Source of the DNA: Actinomycetota bacterium
Lineage (GTDB): Bacteria > Actinomycetota > Thermoleophilia > Gaiellales > Gaiellaceae
Reading direction: 5' to 3'
Assembly (NCBI GenBank): GCA_005883335.1
Contig: VAXM01000081.1
Span: 1-33,081, forward strand
Length of the DNA: 33,081 nucleotides
Made by a program: the position numbers and the translations under genes
The notes under the pieces: model-generated
The model's input: only the letters and a program-made list of their open reading frames with translations
What the model was told of the DNA's origin: nothing
Database searches by the model: none
Shown here: positions 23,276 through 29,865 of the stretch, piece by piece
Layout of the letters: each line of letters starts with the position of its first letter
Position numbering within the stretch: position 1 is the stretch's first letter

Positions 23276-24528
23276 AGCGGCTGCCGGCGACCACCGTCTA
23301 CTACGGCCTCACCTTCGGCCTTCGCCTACCGACGTGGGTCGTCATGGCCGTCTACCTCGTCCGGGAGCTGCACTTCTCGCCGCTGCAGCTCGTGCTGATG
23401 GGAACGGCGATGGAGGCCGCGGTGTTCCTGTTCGAGGTACCGACCGGAATCGTGGCCGACACGTACAGCCGCCGCCTGTCGCTCGTCATCGGCTACCTCG
23501 GCACCGGCGCGGCTTGGGCGGCTGTGGGCTTCGTCTCCGCCCCGTGGCTGGTCATTGCGCTCTGGGCGTTCTGGGGGTTCGCGTACACCTTCACGAGCGG
23601 CGCCGAGCAGGCGTGGATCACGGACGAGGTCGGCGTCGAGAACGTCGGCACGATCTTCCTGCGCGCGGCCCGCTTCGGGCAGGCGGGCGCGGTGGTCGGG
23701 CTCATTGCCCAGGTCGCGGTTGGCACCGTCTCGCTGCGCGGCGGCGTGATCCTGGGCGGCGTCTTCACGATCGCCTGCGGGCTGGCGGCGATCCTCTTCA
23801 TGCCCGAGACGGGGTTCGTGCGCCGCCCGCGCGAGGAGCGAGCGGCGCCAATCGCCGAGCTGCGCCGCACGGCCGTGAAAGGCGGGCGCTACGCCTGGGC
23901 GCAGCCGATCGTGATGCTGCTGATCGGCGTCGAGCTCTTCATGGGCACGTCGAGCGAGGCCTTCGATCGTTTGAAGGAGGCGCACTTCCTCCGAGACGTC
24001 GGCCTTCCCGCGGTCGGAAGCCTCGATCCGGTCGTCTGGTTCGGGATCTTCTGGCTCGCCGGGATGGTGCTCAACATCGCGGCGATCGGCGGCTTGATCA
24101 GGCGCGTCGAGCGCGGCGGCCGGCAGACCGTCGCGCAGTTCCTGTTCGGATTCACCGTCCTGGAACTGGCCGCGATGCTGCTCTTCGCGCTCACGGGCTC
24201 GACGTGGGCCGCGATCGGCGGCCTGCTCGGCGTCTTCTTCGCCCGCAACATGCAGGGCCCGCTCTACGACACCTGGCTGAGCAAGCAGATCACCGACTCG
24301 AGTGTCCGGGCGACGGTCTTCTCGATCACAGGCCAGGCAAACGCGGTCGGACAGGCCGGCGGCGGACCGGTTCTCGGCGTGCTCGGCAACGTCTGGGGGA
24401 TCCGGACCGCGCTGACGGCCGGGGCCCTTGCGATTGGGCCGGCGCTCGGCTTCTACGGCCGCGCGATCGCGCACGAGGGCCGGGAACCGGAGCTGGCTGA
24501 GTTGCCGCTGCCGGCTGCGGTAGACTGA
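23272..24528 (+). CDS. Major facilitator superfamily transporter
   Basis: A 418-residue protein with about twelve helices. It opens TTVYYGLTFGLRLPTWVVMAVYLVREL and has FEVPTGIVADTYSRRLSLVIGY, the loop-2 MFS motif with the conserved Gly-x-x-Asp and arginines. A long cytoplasmic loop (about residues 185-205) divides the halves. It resembles tetracycline/multidrug-type efflux proteins. It ends a four-gene overlapped operon. The stop at 24526-24528 is only 73 bases before the next start codon, and the glnA leader fills that gap. Confidence 0.92.
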   Translation: MKRLPATTVYYGLTFGLRLPTWVVMAVYLVRELHFSPLQLVLMGTAMEAAVFLFEVPTGIVADTYSRRLSLVIGYLGTGAAWAAVGFVSAPWLVIALWAFWGFAYTFTSGAEQAWITDEVGVENVGTIFLRAARFGQAGAVVGLIAQVAVGTVSLRGGVILGGVFTIACGLAAILFMPETGFVRRPREERAAPIAELRRTAVKGGRYAWAQPIVMLLIGVELFMGTSSEAFDRLKEAHFLRDVGLPAVGSLDPVVWFGIFWLAGMVLNIAAIGGLIRRVERGGRQTVAQFLFGFTVLELAAMLLFALTGSTWAAIGGLLGVFFARNMQGPLYDTWLSKQITDSSVRATVFSITGQANAVGQAGGGPVLGVLGNVWGIRTALTAGALAIGPALGFYGRAIAHEGREPELAELPLPAAVD

Positions 24529-24537
24529 CGAGGTTCG

Positions 24538-24579
24538 GAGGCGATGTGGCCTCGGGCGCTGGAGCGTCCGGGGCTTTTG
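24538..24579 (+). promoter_or_regulatory. glnA leader: hairpin overlapping an intrinsic terminator
   Basis: Hairpin P2 is GAGGC (24538-24542), six-base loop GATGTG, GCCTC (24549-24553). The same GCCTC starts a terminator stem, 24549-24559 paired with 24564-24574 (11 pairs including two G-U, 4-base loop), followed by TTTT. The two folds exclude each other. A possible -10 box TAGACT (24521-24526) would start RNA about 5 bases before P2. The design and the bases flanking P2 repeat those of the glnII leader. A plain terminator for the MFS operon is the simpler alternative. Confidence 0.6.
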
Positions 24580-24601
24580 TGTTTTGAAGGGAGGAAATGC
24601 G

Positions 24602-25966
24602 GTGGCGCAGGTCGAGAGCAAGCCGAGGGCGACAAGCGATCCGGAGGCGCGGAAGAAGGTGCTCGAGCGGATCAAGGACGAGGGGATCGAGTTTCTGCTC
24701 CTCTGGTTCACGGACATCGAGGGGCATCTGAAGAGCTTCGCCGTCACGCCGAGCGAGATCGAGGCCGCGCTCGACGACGGGATGGGCTTCGACGGGTCGT
24801 CAATCACGGGGTTCAACGCGATCGAGGAGTCGGACATGGTCGCGATCCCGGACCCGGCCACCTTCACGCCGATGCCCTGGAAAGAGGGCGAGACGAAGGT
24901 CGCACGGATGATCTGCGACGTCGTCACGCCGGACGGGCGGCCGTACGAGGGCGACCCGCGCTACGTCCTCCGCCGCGCGCTCGACCGGATGCGCGAGCTC
25001 GGCTTCGACACCTTCAACGTCGGCCCCGAGCTCGAGTACTTCCTCTTCAAGGACGACACCGGCACCGAGACGCTGGACGAGGGCGGCTACTTCGCGATGA
25101 CAACGATGGACGCCGCGAGCGAGCTGCGCCAGGAGACCGTGCGCGCGCTGGAGACGGTCGGAATCCCGATCGAGTACGTCCATCACGAGGTCGGGCCCTC
25201 CCAGCACGAGATCGACATGCGCTTCGCGCCGGCCCTGACGATGGCCGACCACACGGTCACGTACCGCCTGATCGTCAAGGAGATCGCGAAGAAGGCCGGC
25301 TACCACGCGACCTTCATGCCCAAGCCGATCTTCGGCGAGAACGGGTCGGGGATGCACACGCACCAGTCGCTCTTCAGCGACGGCCGCAACGCCTTCTTCG
25401 ACGGCGACGACGAGTGGCACCTCTCGGACGCGGGCAAGGCGTTCATCGCCGGTCAGCTCCGCCACGCGCGCGAGATCTCGGCGGTCTTCGCCCAGTGGGT
25501 GAACTCCTATAAGCGGCTCGTGCCGGGGTACGAGGCTCCCGTGTACGTCGCGTGGTCGCGGCGCAACCGTTCGGCGCTGATCCGGATCCCGCTGTACAAG
25601 CCGGGCTCCGAGCAGGCGACCCGCGCCGAGATCCGCTGCCCCGATCCGGCCTGCAACCCGTACCTCACCTTCGCGGCGCTGCTCCACGCGGGGCTCGAGG
25701 GCATCGAGCAAGGCTATGAGCTGCCCGAGCCGATGGAGACGAACCTCTACCACCTGACCCCGGAGCAGCGGCGGGAGCGCGGAATCGTCTCGCTGCCGGA
25801 GACGCTCGGCGAGGCGATCGACGAGCTCGCGCAGTCGGAGCTGGTGCGGAAGGCGCTCGGGCCGCACATCTTCGACCGCTACGTCGAGCTGAAGCGGAAG
25901 GAATGGGACGAGTACCGCGTGCAGCTGACCGACTGGGAGAAGGACCGCTACCTCGCGGTTTTGTAG
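24602..25966 (+). CDS. glnA: Type I glutamine synthetase (GSI-alpha like)
   Basis: A 454-residue dodecamer-class glutamine synthetase. Motifs are FDGSSITGFNAIEESDM, GPELEYFLF, VGPSQHEIDMRF, the ATP-site FMPKPIFGENGSGMHTHQS and NRSALIRIP. The C-terminal half matches Bacillus/Thermotoga GSI-alpha (NLYHLTPEQRRERGIVSLPETLGEAI, then WDEYRVQLTDWEKDRYL). GSI-alpha enzymes are normally controlled by feedback and protein binding, not by adenylylation. I chose GTG 24602 because GGGAGG lies 7 bases upstream; TTG 24584 in the same frame lies before that site and inside the leader. It is the second glutamine synthetase in the window, unrelated in class to the one at 18820-19863. Confidence 0.96.
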   Translation: MAQVESKPRATSDPEARKKVLERIKDEGIEFLLLWFTDIEGHLKSFAVTPSEIEAALDDGMGFDGSSITGFNAIEESDMVAIPDPATFTPMPWKEGETKVARMICDVVTPDGRPYEGDPRYVLRRALDRMRELGFDTFNVGPELEYFLFKDDTGTETLDEGGYFAMTTMDAASELRQETVRALETVGIPIEYVHHEVGPSQHEIDMRFAPALTMADHTVTYRLIVKEIAKKAGYHATFMPKPIFGENGSGMHTHQSLFSDGRNAFFDGDDEWHLSDAGKAFIAGQLRHAREISAVFAQWVNSYKRLVPGYEAPVYVAWSRRNRSALIRIPLYKPGSEQATRAEIRCPDPACNPYLTFAALLHAGLEGIEQGYELPEPMETNLYHLTPEQRRERGIVSLPETLGEAIDELAQSELVRKALGPHIFDRYVELKRKEWDEYRVQLTDWEKDRYLAVL

Positions 25967-25982
25967 GCGAACGGTCCCTCAA

Positions 25983-26020
25983 CGACCACGAGCTGCGGAA
26001 TCTCCAGCAGCTCGCGGTCG
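25983..26020. terminator. Large hairpin between glnA and the PRC-barrel gene
   Basis: Arms pair as 25983-25987 with 26016-26020, 25989-25996 with 26007-26014, and 25997-25999 with 26003-26005. The stem has one A/C mismatch, one bulged A and a 3-base loop. It starts 16 bases after the glnA stop in a convergent gap, so it can serve both genes. No T-run follows on either strand, so efficiency as an intrinsic terminator is uncertain. The rest of 25967-26076 shows nothing else. Confidence 0.55.
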
Positions 26021-26076
26021 GCCGTCAGTCGGCCTCGCACGCCGCAGGGCGCTGAGACCGTCAGTGCTTCATTGTC

Positions 26077-26331
26077 TCACAGGAAGCTGCGCAGCGAGTC
26101 CCGCTCGACAAGCAGGCCGACCACGCCGCTCGATCCGTCGATCTGGTCGATCGCGTCCGCCGGCACGAGCCGGCGTCTGCGTCCGAAGAGGCCGCGGCGC
26201 ACAGCGAGAGCATCGGGCATGTCGGGCTGCGTGCCGTACATCGGGCATTCGACCCGCCCGACAAAGCGCCCGTTCGCGTCGGCAACCAAGTACCCCGGGG
26301 TCTGAAGCAGCGCTGACGCCGGTACCGACAT
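26077..26331 (-). CDS. Small PRC-barrel-like protein
   Basis: An 84-residue protein. SALLQTPGYLVADANGRFVGRVECP and the later LVPADAIDQIDGSSGVVGLLVERDSL follow the PRC-barrel pattern: a first strand pair with D-x-x-G-x-x-VG, then a second half ending in a charged helix. A basic turn (GLFGRRRRL) lies between. PRC barrels bind RNA (RimM) or occur as small stress or photosynthesis-linked proteins; no specific role can be given. ATG 26331 has no Shine-Dalgarno; TAGCGT lies 8 bases upstream. It diverges from the PdtaS-like kinase gene, with 81 bases between the starts. Confidence 0.72.
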   Translation of the reverse strand: MSVPASALLQTPGYLVADANGRFVGRVECPMYGTQPDMPDALAVRRGLFGRRRRLVPADAIDQIDGSSGVVGLLVERDSLRSFL

Positions 26332-26400
26332 CGGACCGGACGCTACCGGCCGACTGCAATCGCAATCTGCGGATCGCGTAAATCTTCTGTAAGCGGCTCC

Positions 26401-26406
26401 TACACT
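26401..26406 (+). promoter_or_regulatory. -10 box for a leaderless pdtaS transcript
   Basis: TACACT ends 6 bases before GTG 26413, so RNA would begin at the start codon. No Shine-Dalgarno is present. No good -35 box is visible at the expected distance. Confidence 0.5.
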
Positions 26407-26412
26407 GGGTTG

Positions 26413-27822
26413 GTGGACGAAACCGGTCGCCACCTGCGCCTCCTGACCGAGACGATCGCGGCGGTCAACTCGACGCTCGATCTCGAGGAGGTGCTCTCCC
26501 TCGTCGCGAGCAAGGTTGCGGACGCGCTCGACGCCGACGCGTGCTTCGTCTACCTCTACGACGAGCAGGCCGACGAGCTCGTGCTGCGCGCGACGCACGG
26601 CACGCGGGTCGAGGAGATGACCGGCCGCCCGCGGATGCGCCCGGGAGAGGGCATCACAGGGTCGGCCGCCGAGGCGCGGGCGCCTGTGATGATCCCGGCA
26701 CAAGCGCACCTGGACGAGCGCTTCAAGGCGTTCCCGAACTTGCCCGAGGACGAGTACGAGTCGATCCTCGCGGTGCCCATCCTGGCCCGGGAGAAGCTTG
26801 AGGGCGCGGTGAACGTCCGAACACGCGAGCCGCGCGACTTCAGCGCGGCGGAGATCGAGCTGCTCCTGGCGATCGCCGCCCAGGTCGCGCAGACGATCGA
26901 GCACGCGAAGCTCTACGCGCAGGCGCAGCGCCGGGTCGACGAGCTCGAGGCGCTGGCGCGGATCTCCGAGGCCGTGTCCGAGTCGCTGTACCTCGAGGAG
27001 TCGCTGGAAGCGATCGTCGAGGCGACGGTCGACGCTGTGGGGGCAACCGGCGCGGCGCTCGTGCTCGAGGACGGCGAAGTCGTCTGGCCGGAGGGCCGCG
27101 CGGGGAAGCATGCGGTACGCGTGCCCTTGCGGTGGAAGGGGCGCCAGGTCGGGGAGCTCGTCTGCGACCGGGACACGCCGTTCTCGTCGGACGATCGCGC
27201 CCTGCTCGGCTCGATCGCAAGCCACGCGGCGGTTGCGCTCGAGCACGGGCGGGCGGTGCTGCGCGGCGTGCTGGCCCAGGAGATCCACCATCGCGTCAAG
27301 AACAACCTGCAGACGGTCGCGTCGCTGCTCCGGCTGCAGGCGCGGACGGATGAGGTCGACGCGCAGAAGGCGCTGAACGACTCCGTGAACCGGATCCTCG
27401 CGATCGCTGCGGTGCACGAGGTGCTGACAGAGCGCCGCGACGACGACGTGGAGCTGGACGAGCTGCTCGACCGGCTGCGCGCGATGCTCGTGCAGGGGCT
27501 GGGGACGGCGAAGACAGTTGAGGCGTCGTTGGAGCCGGTGTCGCTGGGAGGAAACCGGGCGACGGCGCTCGCGCTCGTGTTTTCGGAGCTTCTTCAGAAC
27601 GCGCTCGAGCATGGCGGCGACGCGGTGCGCGTAGAGCTGGCGCGCCGTGACGGCGAGGTCGTGCTTTCCATCGCGGACGACGGGCACGGGCTCGAGGGCG
27701 AGCCTGCTTCCGGGACGGGGCTTTCGATCGTGCGCGCGCTCGTCCAGGACGAGCTCGGCGGGCGGCTTGCGCTCGAGTCGGACGGCGGGCTCAGGGCCGA
27801 GGTCGTGTTCCCGGCGACCTGA
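26413..27822 (+). CDS. pdtaS: GAF-domain sensor histidine kinase (PdtaS type, HisKA_2)
   Basis: A 469-residue cytoplasmic kinase without membrane helices. Two GAF-like domains occupy about residues 20-165 and 185-282. A HisKA_2 dimerisation domain follows with QEIHHRVKNNLQTVASLLRLQ; the phosphorylated His is 292 or 293. The C-terminal HATPase shows SELLQNALEHGG, SIADDGHGL and GTGLSIVRALV. This is the architecture of kinases paired with ANTAR response regulators (PdtaS in mycobacteria, which has GAF and PAS). The likely partner lies at 28485-29057, separated by one reversed gene. GTG 26413 is preferred over TTG 26410 because of the -10 box. The GAF ligand is unknown. Confidence 0.92.
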   Translation: MDETGRHLRLLTETIAAVNSTLDLEEVLSLVASKVADALDADACFVYLYDEQADELVLRATHGTRVEEMTGRPRMRPGEGITGSAAEARAPVMIPAQAHLDERFKAFPNLPEDEYESILAVPILAREKLEGAVNVRTREPRDFSAAEIELLLAIAAQVAQTIEHAKLYAQAQRRVDELEALARISEAVSESLYLEESLEAIVEATVDAVGATGAALVLEDGEVVWPEGRAGKHAVRVPLRWKGRQVGELVCDRDTPFSSDDRALLGSIASHAAVALEHGRAVLRGVLAQEIHHRVKNNLQTVASLLRLQARTDEVDAQKALNDSVNRILAIAAVHEVLTERRDDDVELDELLDRLRAMLVQGLGTAKTVEASLEPVSLGGNRATALALVFSELLQNALEHGGDAVRVELARRDGEVVLSIADDGHGLEGEPASGTGLSIVRALVQDELGGRLALESDGGLRAEVVFPAT

Positions 27823-28461
27823 TCAGCGCCGCTCGAGCACGGCCACGTGCCAGATCGGCCCCGAGTGCTCGTGCACGGGCGTGAACCCCATCCGCGCCGC
27901 CGCCCCGAGGATTCGCTCGTGCGGGTGGACGAACGACTCGAACCGATACACCAGCCGGAACCACGCATCGACTGCGTACCAGCCGACGCGAACCCACCAG
28001 TTGTCCCGCGGGAAGCTCAAAGCGAGCAACCGCTGCGCGTGCTCCGCCGCCGCGCCGACGAGCGACTCCGGATCGGGATAGCAGCACACGACACGGTGCA
28101 TGACCACGACGTCCGCGGGATCGACCTTGCCTTCGAGCTCGACGAAATCGCCGTGCCGCCGCGAAACCCGGTTCTGCAACCCGTTCTCGGCGAGCAGCTC
28201 CGCGGCTTCCCCGTCGTACTCCTCCGAGAGCTCGACGACGGTCGCCTCGCGCGCTCCGGCCTTGAGCAGCTCGATCTCGATCGCGCCGACGCCGCCGCCC
28301 ACCTCGAGCACCGACGCGTCGGAGACGCCGCGCTCGGCCAGGCTGTCGACGATCGAGCGCGCCGTCTTGTCGAGCCCCTTCCGGCGATAACGGCGTGCAT
28401 CGCGCCGCGCCAGGCGCTTGCTGAAGACCTTGCGGTACCGGGGAGCACAACAGGCGCTCAC
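27823..28461 (-). CDS. Class I SAM-dependent methyltransferase
   Basis: A 212-residue enzyme. Motif I is SVLEVGGGVGAIEIELLKAG, then VVELSEEYDGEAAELLAENG, then DVVVMHRVVCCYPDPESLVGAAAEH, and SFPRDNW near residue 150. The pattern resembles the magnesium-protoporphyrin O-methyltransferase/UbiG-like group, but no pigment genes are nearby, so the substrate is unknown. The N-terminus has a basic and Cys-containing segment (ACCAPRYRKVFSKRLARRDARRYRRKG). Its stop abuts the kinase stop tail to tail. Start GTG 28461 lies 23 bases from the divergent pdtaR start; a TAGACT box precedes it by 7 bases. Confidence 0.9.
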   Translation of the reverse strand: MSACCAPRYRKVFSKRLARRDARRYRRKGLDKTARSIVDSLAERGVSDASVLEVGGGVGAIEIELLKAGAREATVVELSEEYDGEAAELLAENGLQNRVSRRHGDFVELEGKVDPADVVVMHRVVCCYPDPESLVGAAAEHAQRLLALSFPRDNWWVRVGWYAVDAWFRLVYRFESFVHPHERILGAAARMGFTPVHEHSGPIWHVAVLERR

Positions 28462-28468
28462 GATGTGA

Positions 28469-28478
28469 AGTCTACGAT
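28469..28478. promoter_or_regulatory. Overlapping divergent -10 boxes for methyltransferase and pdtaR
   Basis: On the plus strand TACGAT (28473-28478) ends 6 bases before GTG 28485. On the minus strand TAGACT (28474-28469) ends 7 bases before GTG 28461. The two boxes share bases 28473-28474, so polymerase could not occupy both at once. Both transcripts would be leaderless. Confidence 0.5.
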
Positions 28479-28484
28479 CCGCGC

Positions 28485-29057
28485 GTGCGAATCCTGATCG
28501 CCGAAGACGAGACGATCATCCGGCTCGACCTCAAAGCCCTGCTCGAGCGCGCGGGCTTCGAGGTCTGCGCCGAGGCGAAGGACGGCCAGGAGGCAGTCGA
28601 GCTCGCACGGCGGGAGCAGCCCGACCTCGCCGTGCTCGACGTCAAGATGCCGCGGCTCGACGGAATCGAAGCCGCTCGCCGGATCCTCGACGAGCGCCCG
28701 ATCCCGATCGTGATGCTGACGGCGTACGGCCAGGACGAGCTCGTCTCGCGCGCGCTCGAAGCCGGCGTCTTCGGCTACCTCGTGAAGCCGTTCCGCGAGC
28801 AGGATCTCCTGCCCGCGATCCGGACGGCGCGGGCGCGTCACGACGAGCTCGCCGCGCTTCGGGAACAGGCGGACTCGCTCGCCGAGGCGCTCGAGGCGCG
28901 CAAGGCGATCGAGCGGGCCAAAGGGCTGCTGATGGAGCGCGAGAGCCTGACCGAGCAGGAGGCTTTCGCGCGCCTGCGGAAGGCCAGCCAGGTGTCCGGC
29001 AGGCCGATGAAGGTCGTGGCTGAGGCGGTCGTCGCGACCTTCGATCGCAGTCCCTGA
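28485..29057 (+). CDS. pdtaR: ANTAR-domain response regulator (PdtaR type)
   Basis: A 190-residue RNA-binding response regulator. The receiver domain (1-120) has the acidic pair in IAEDE, phospho-acceptor Asp52 in LAVLDVKMPRLDG, Thr79 in MLTAYG and Lys101 in LVKPF. The C-terminal ANTAR domain (about 130-186) reads ALEARKAIERAKGLLMER, then LTEQEAFARLRKASQVSGRP, the conserved three-helix pattern. ANTAR proteins bind hairpins with six-base loops and prevent intrinsic termination. The nearby glutamine synthetase leaders are candidate targets. GTG 28485 fits a leaderless start. Confidence 0.95.
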   Translation: MRILIAEDETIIRLDLKALLERAGFEVCAEAKDGQEAVELARREQPDLAVLDVKMPRLDGIEAARRILDERPIPIVMLTAYGQDELVSRALEAGVFGYLVKPFREQDLLPAIRTARARHDELAALREQADSLAEALEARKAIERAKGLLMERESLTEQEAFARLRKASQVSGRPMKVVAEAVVATFDRSP

Positions 29058-29079
29058 ACGCCGTCGGCAAAATGCGGAG

Positions 29080-29862
29080 GTGCGGATCCTCCACTCGTAC
29101 CGCTGGCGCCGGCGGCTGATCTTCACGGCAATCCTGGCCGCGGTTGCCGGCTTGATCGCCCTTGGCGTTCACCTGTCGACGCCCGGCAACCCCGGCAACG
29201 CGAACGGTCCCGAGGTCCCGGACTACAGCCAGCCCAAGCCGGCCCGCTTCACGCCGGCGAAGCAGCGCGCGGTCCGGCGCGTGCTCGCGGAGTTCATCCG
29301 GACGGCGGTCGCGCGGCAGCATGTCGCCCGCTCCTGGCCTCTGGCGGCGCCGAGCCTCAAGGCGGGAGTGACGCGGAAGGAGTGGAACCGCGGCGACCTG
29401 CCGGTCGTGCCCTACCCCGCGTTGGACAAGGGCCTCGGGAAATGGGACTTCGTCCAGTACTCCTACACGGACACAATCGGCCTGGAGGTCTTCCTGTTCC
29501 CGAAGCCCGGTAGCGGGTACTCCGCCCTCACCGCCGACGTCGAGCTGGTCAAGAGCCACAACGGGCGCTGGCTCGTCGACTACTGGATGCCGAAGAAGTT
29601 CCACGGCCCGCCCGCGGTCGCGGCGAAGGCTGCCAAGCCGAGGAAGGCGGCGGGCAAGCGCCGACACCAGCCGAACAAGGCCAAGGCCGCCTCCGAGCCC
29701 ATGCCCGCCGTGAAGACATCCCGTCCGAGCCGGGCGTACTGGGCGGTGCCGGTCGGCATCCTGTCCCTGATCGTGCTCGTCCCGATCGCGCTGGGAATCG
29801 GCGCCTGGTACCGGAACCGCAAGGCCGAGCGCGACTACGCGCGCTGGCGCGGCGGTACATAG
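29080..29862 (+). CDS. Two-TM membrane protein of unknown function
   Basis: A 260-residue protein I do not recognise. A basic start (RILHSYRWRRRLIF) leads to a transmembrane helix at about residues 13-32. An extracytoplasmic domain of about 150 residues follows, with FTPAKQRAVRRVLAEFI and a later beta-rich part ending in NGRWLVDYWMPKKFHG, like an SnoaL/NTF2-type or DUF4878-like fold. A Lys/Ala-rich linker precedes a second helix (about 221-245) and a basic tail. The final motif WYRNRKAERDYARW is positively charged. It lies 22 bases after pdtaR, so may be co-transcribed. GTG 29080 has no usable Shine-Dalgarno; CAAAAT ends 6 bases upstream. Confidence 0.72.
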   Translation: MRILHSYRWRRRLIFTAILAAVAGLIALGVHLSTPGNPGNANGPEVPDYSQPKPARFTPAKQRAVRRVLAEFIRTAVARQHVARSWPLAAPSLKAGVTRKEWNRGDLPVVPYPALDKGLGKWDFVQYSYTDTIGLEVFLFPKPGSGYSALTADVELVKSHNGRWLVDYWMPKKFHGPPAVAAKAAKPRKAAGKRRHQPNKAKAASEPMPAVKTSRPSRAYWAVPVGILSLIVLVPIALGIGAWYRNRKAERDYARWRGGT

Positions 29863-29865
29863 ACG

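Noticed and set aside
24584-24601. TTG 24584 as the glnA start
   Set aside because: It lies upstream of the GGGAGG ribosome site and immediately after the terminator; GTG 24602 is correctly spaced.
24602-25966. Adenylylation control of glnA through the tyrosine in NLYHLTPEQ
   Set aside because: GSI-alpha enzymes share a tyrosine at this place without being adenylylated, and the surrounding residues match the Bacillus type, not the E. coli NLYDLPPE motif.
25967-26058. Minus-strand reading frame of about 30 codons ending in a GPF-containing peptide
   Set aside because: It coincides with the large hairpin after glnA, has only a GTG start, no ribosome site and overlaps the glnA stop; the hairpin explains the sequence better.
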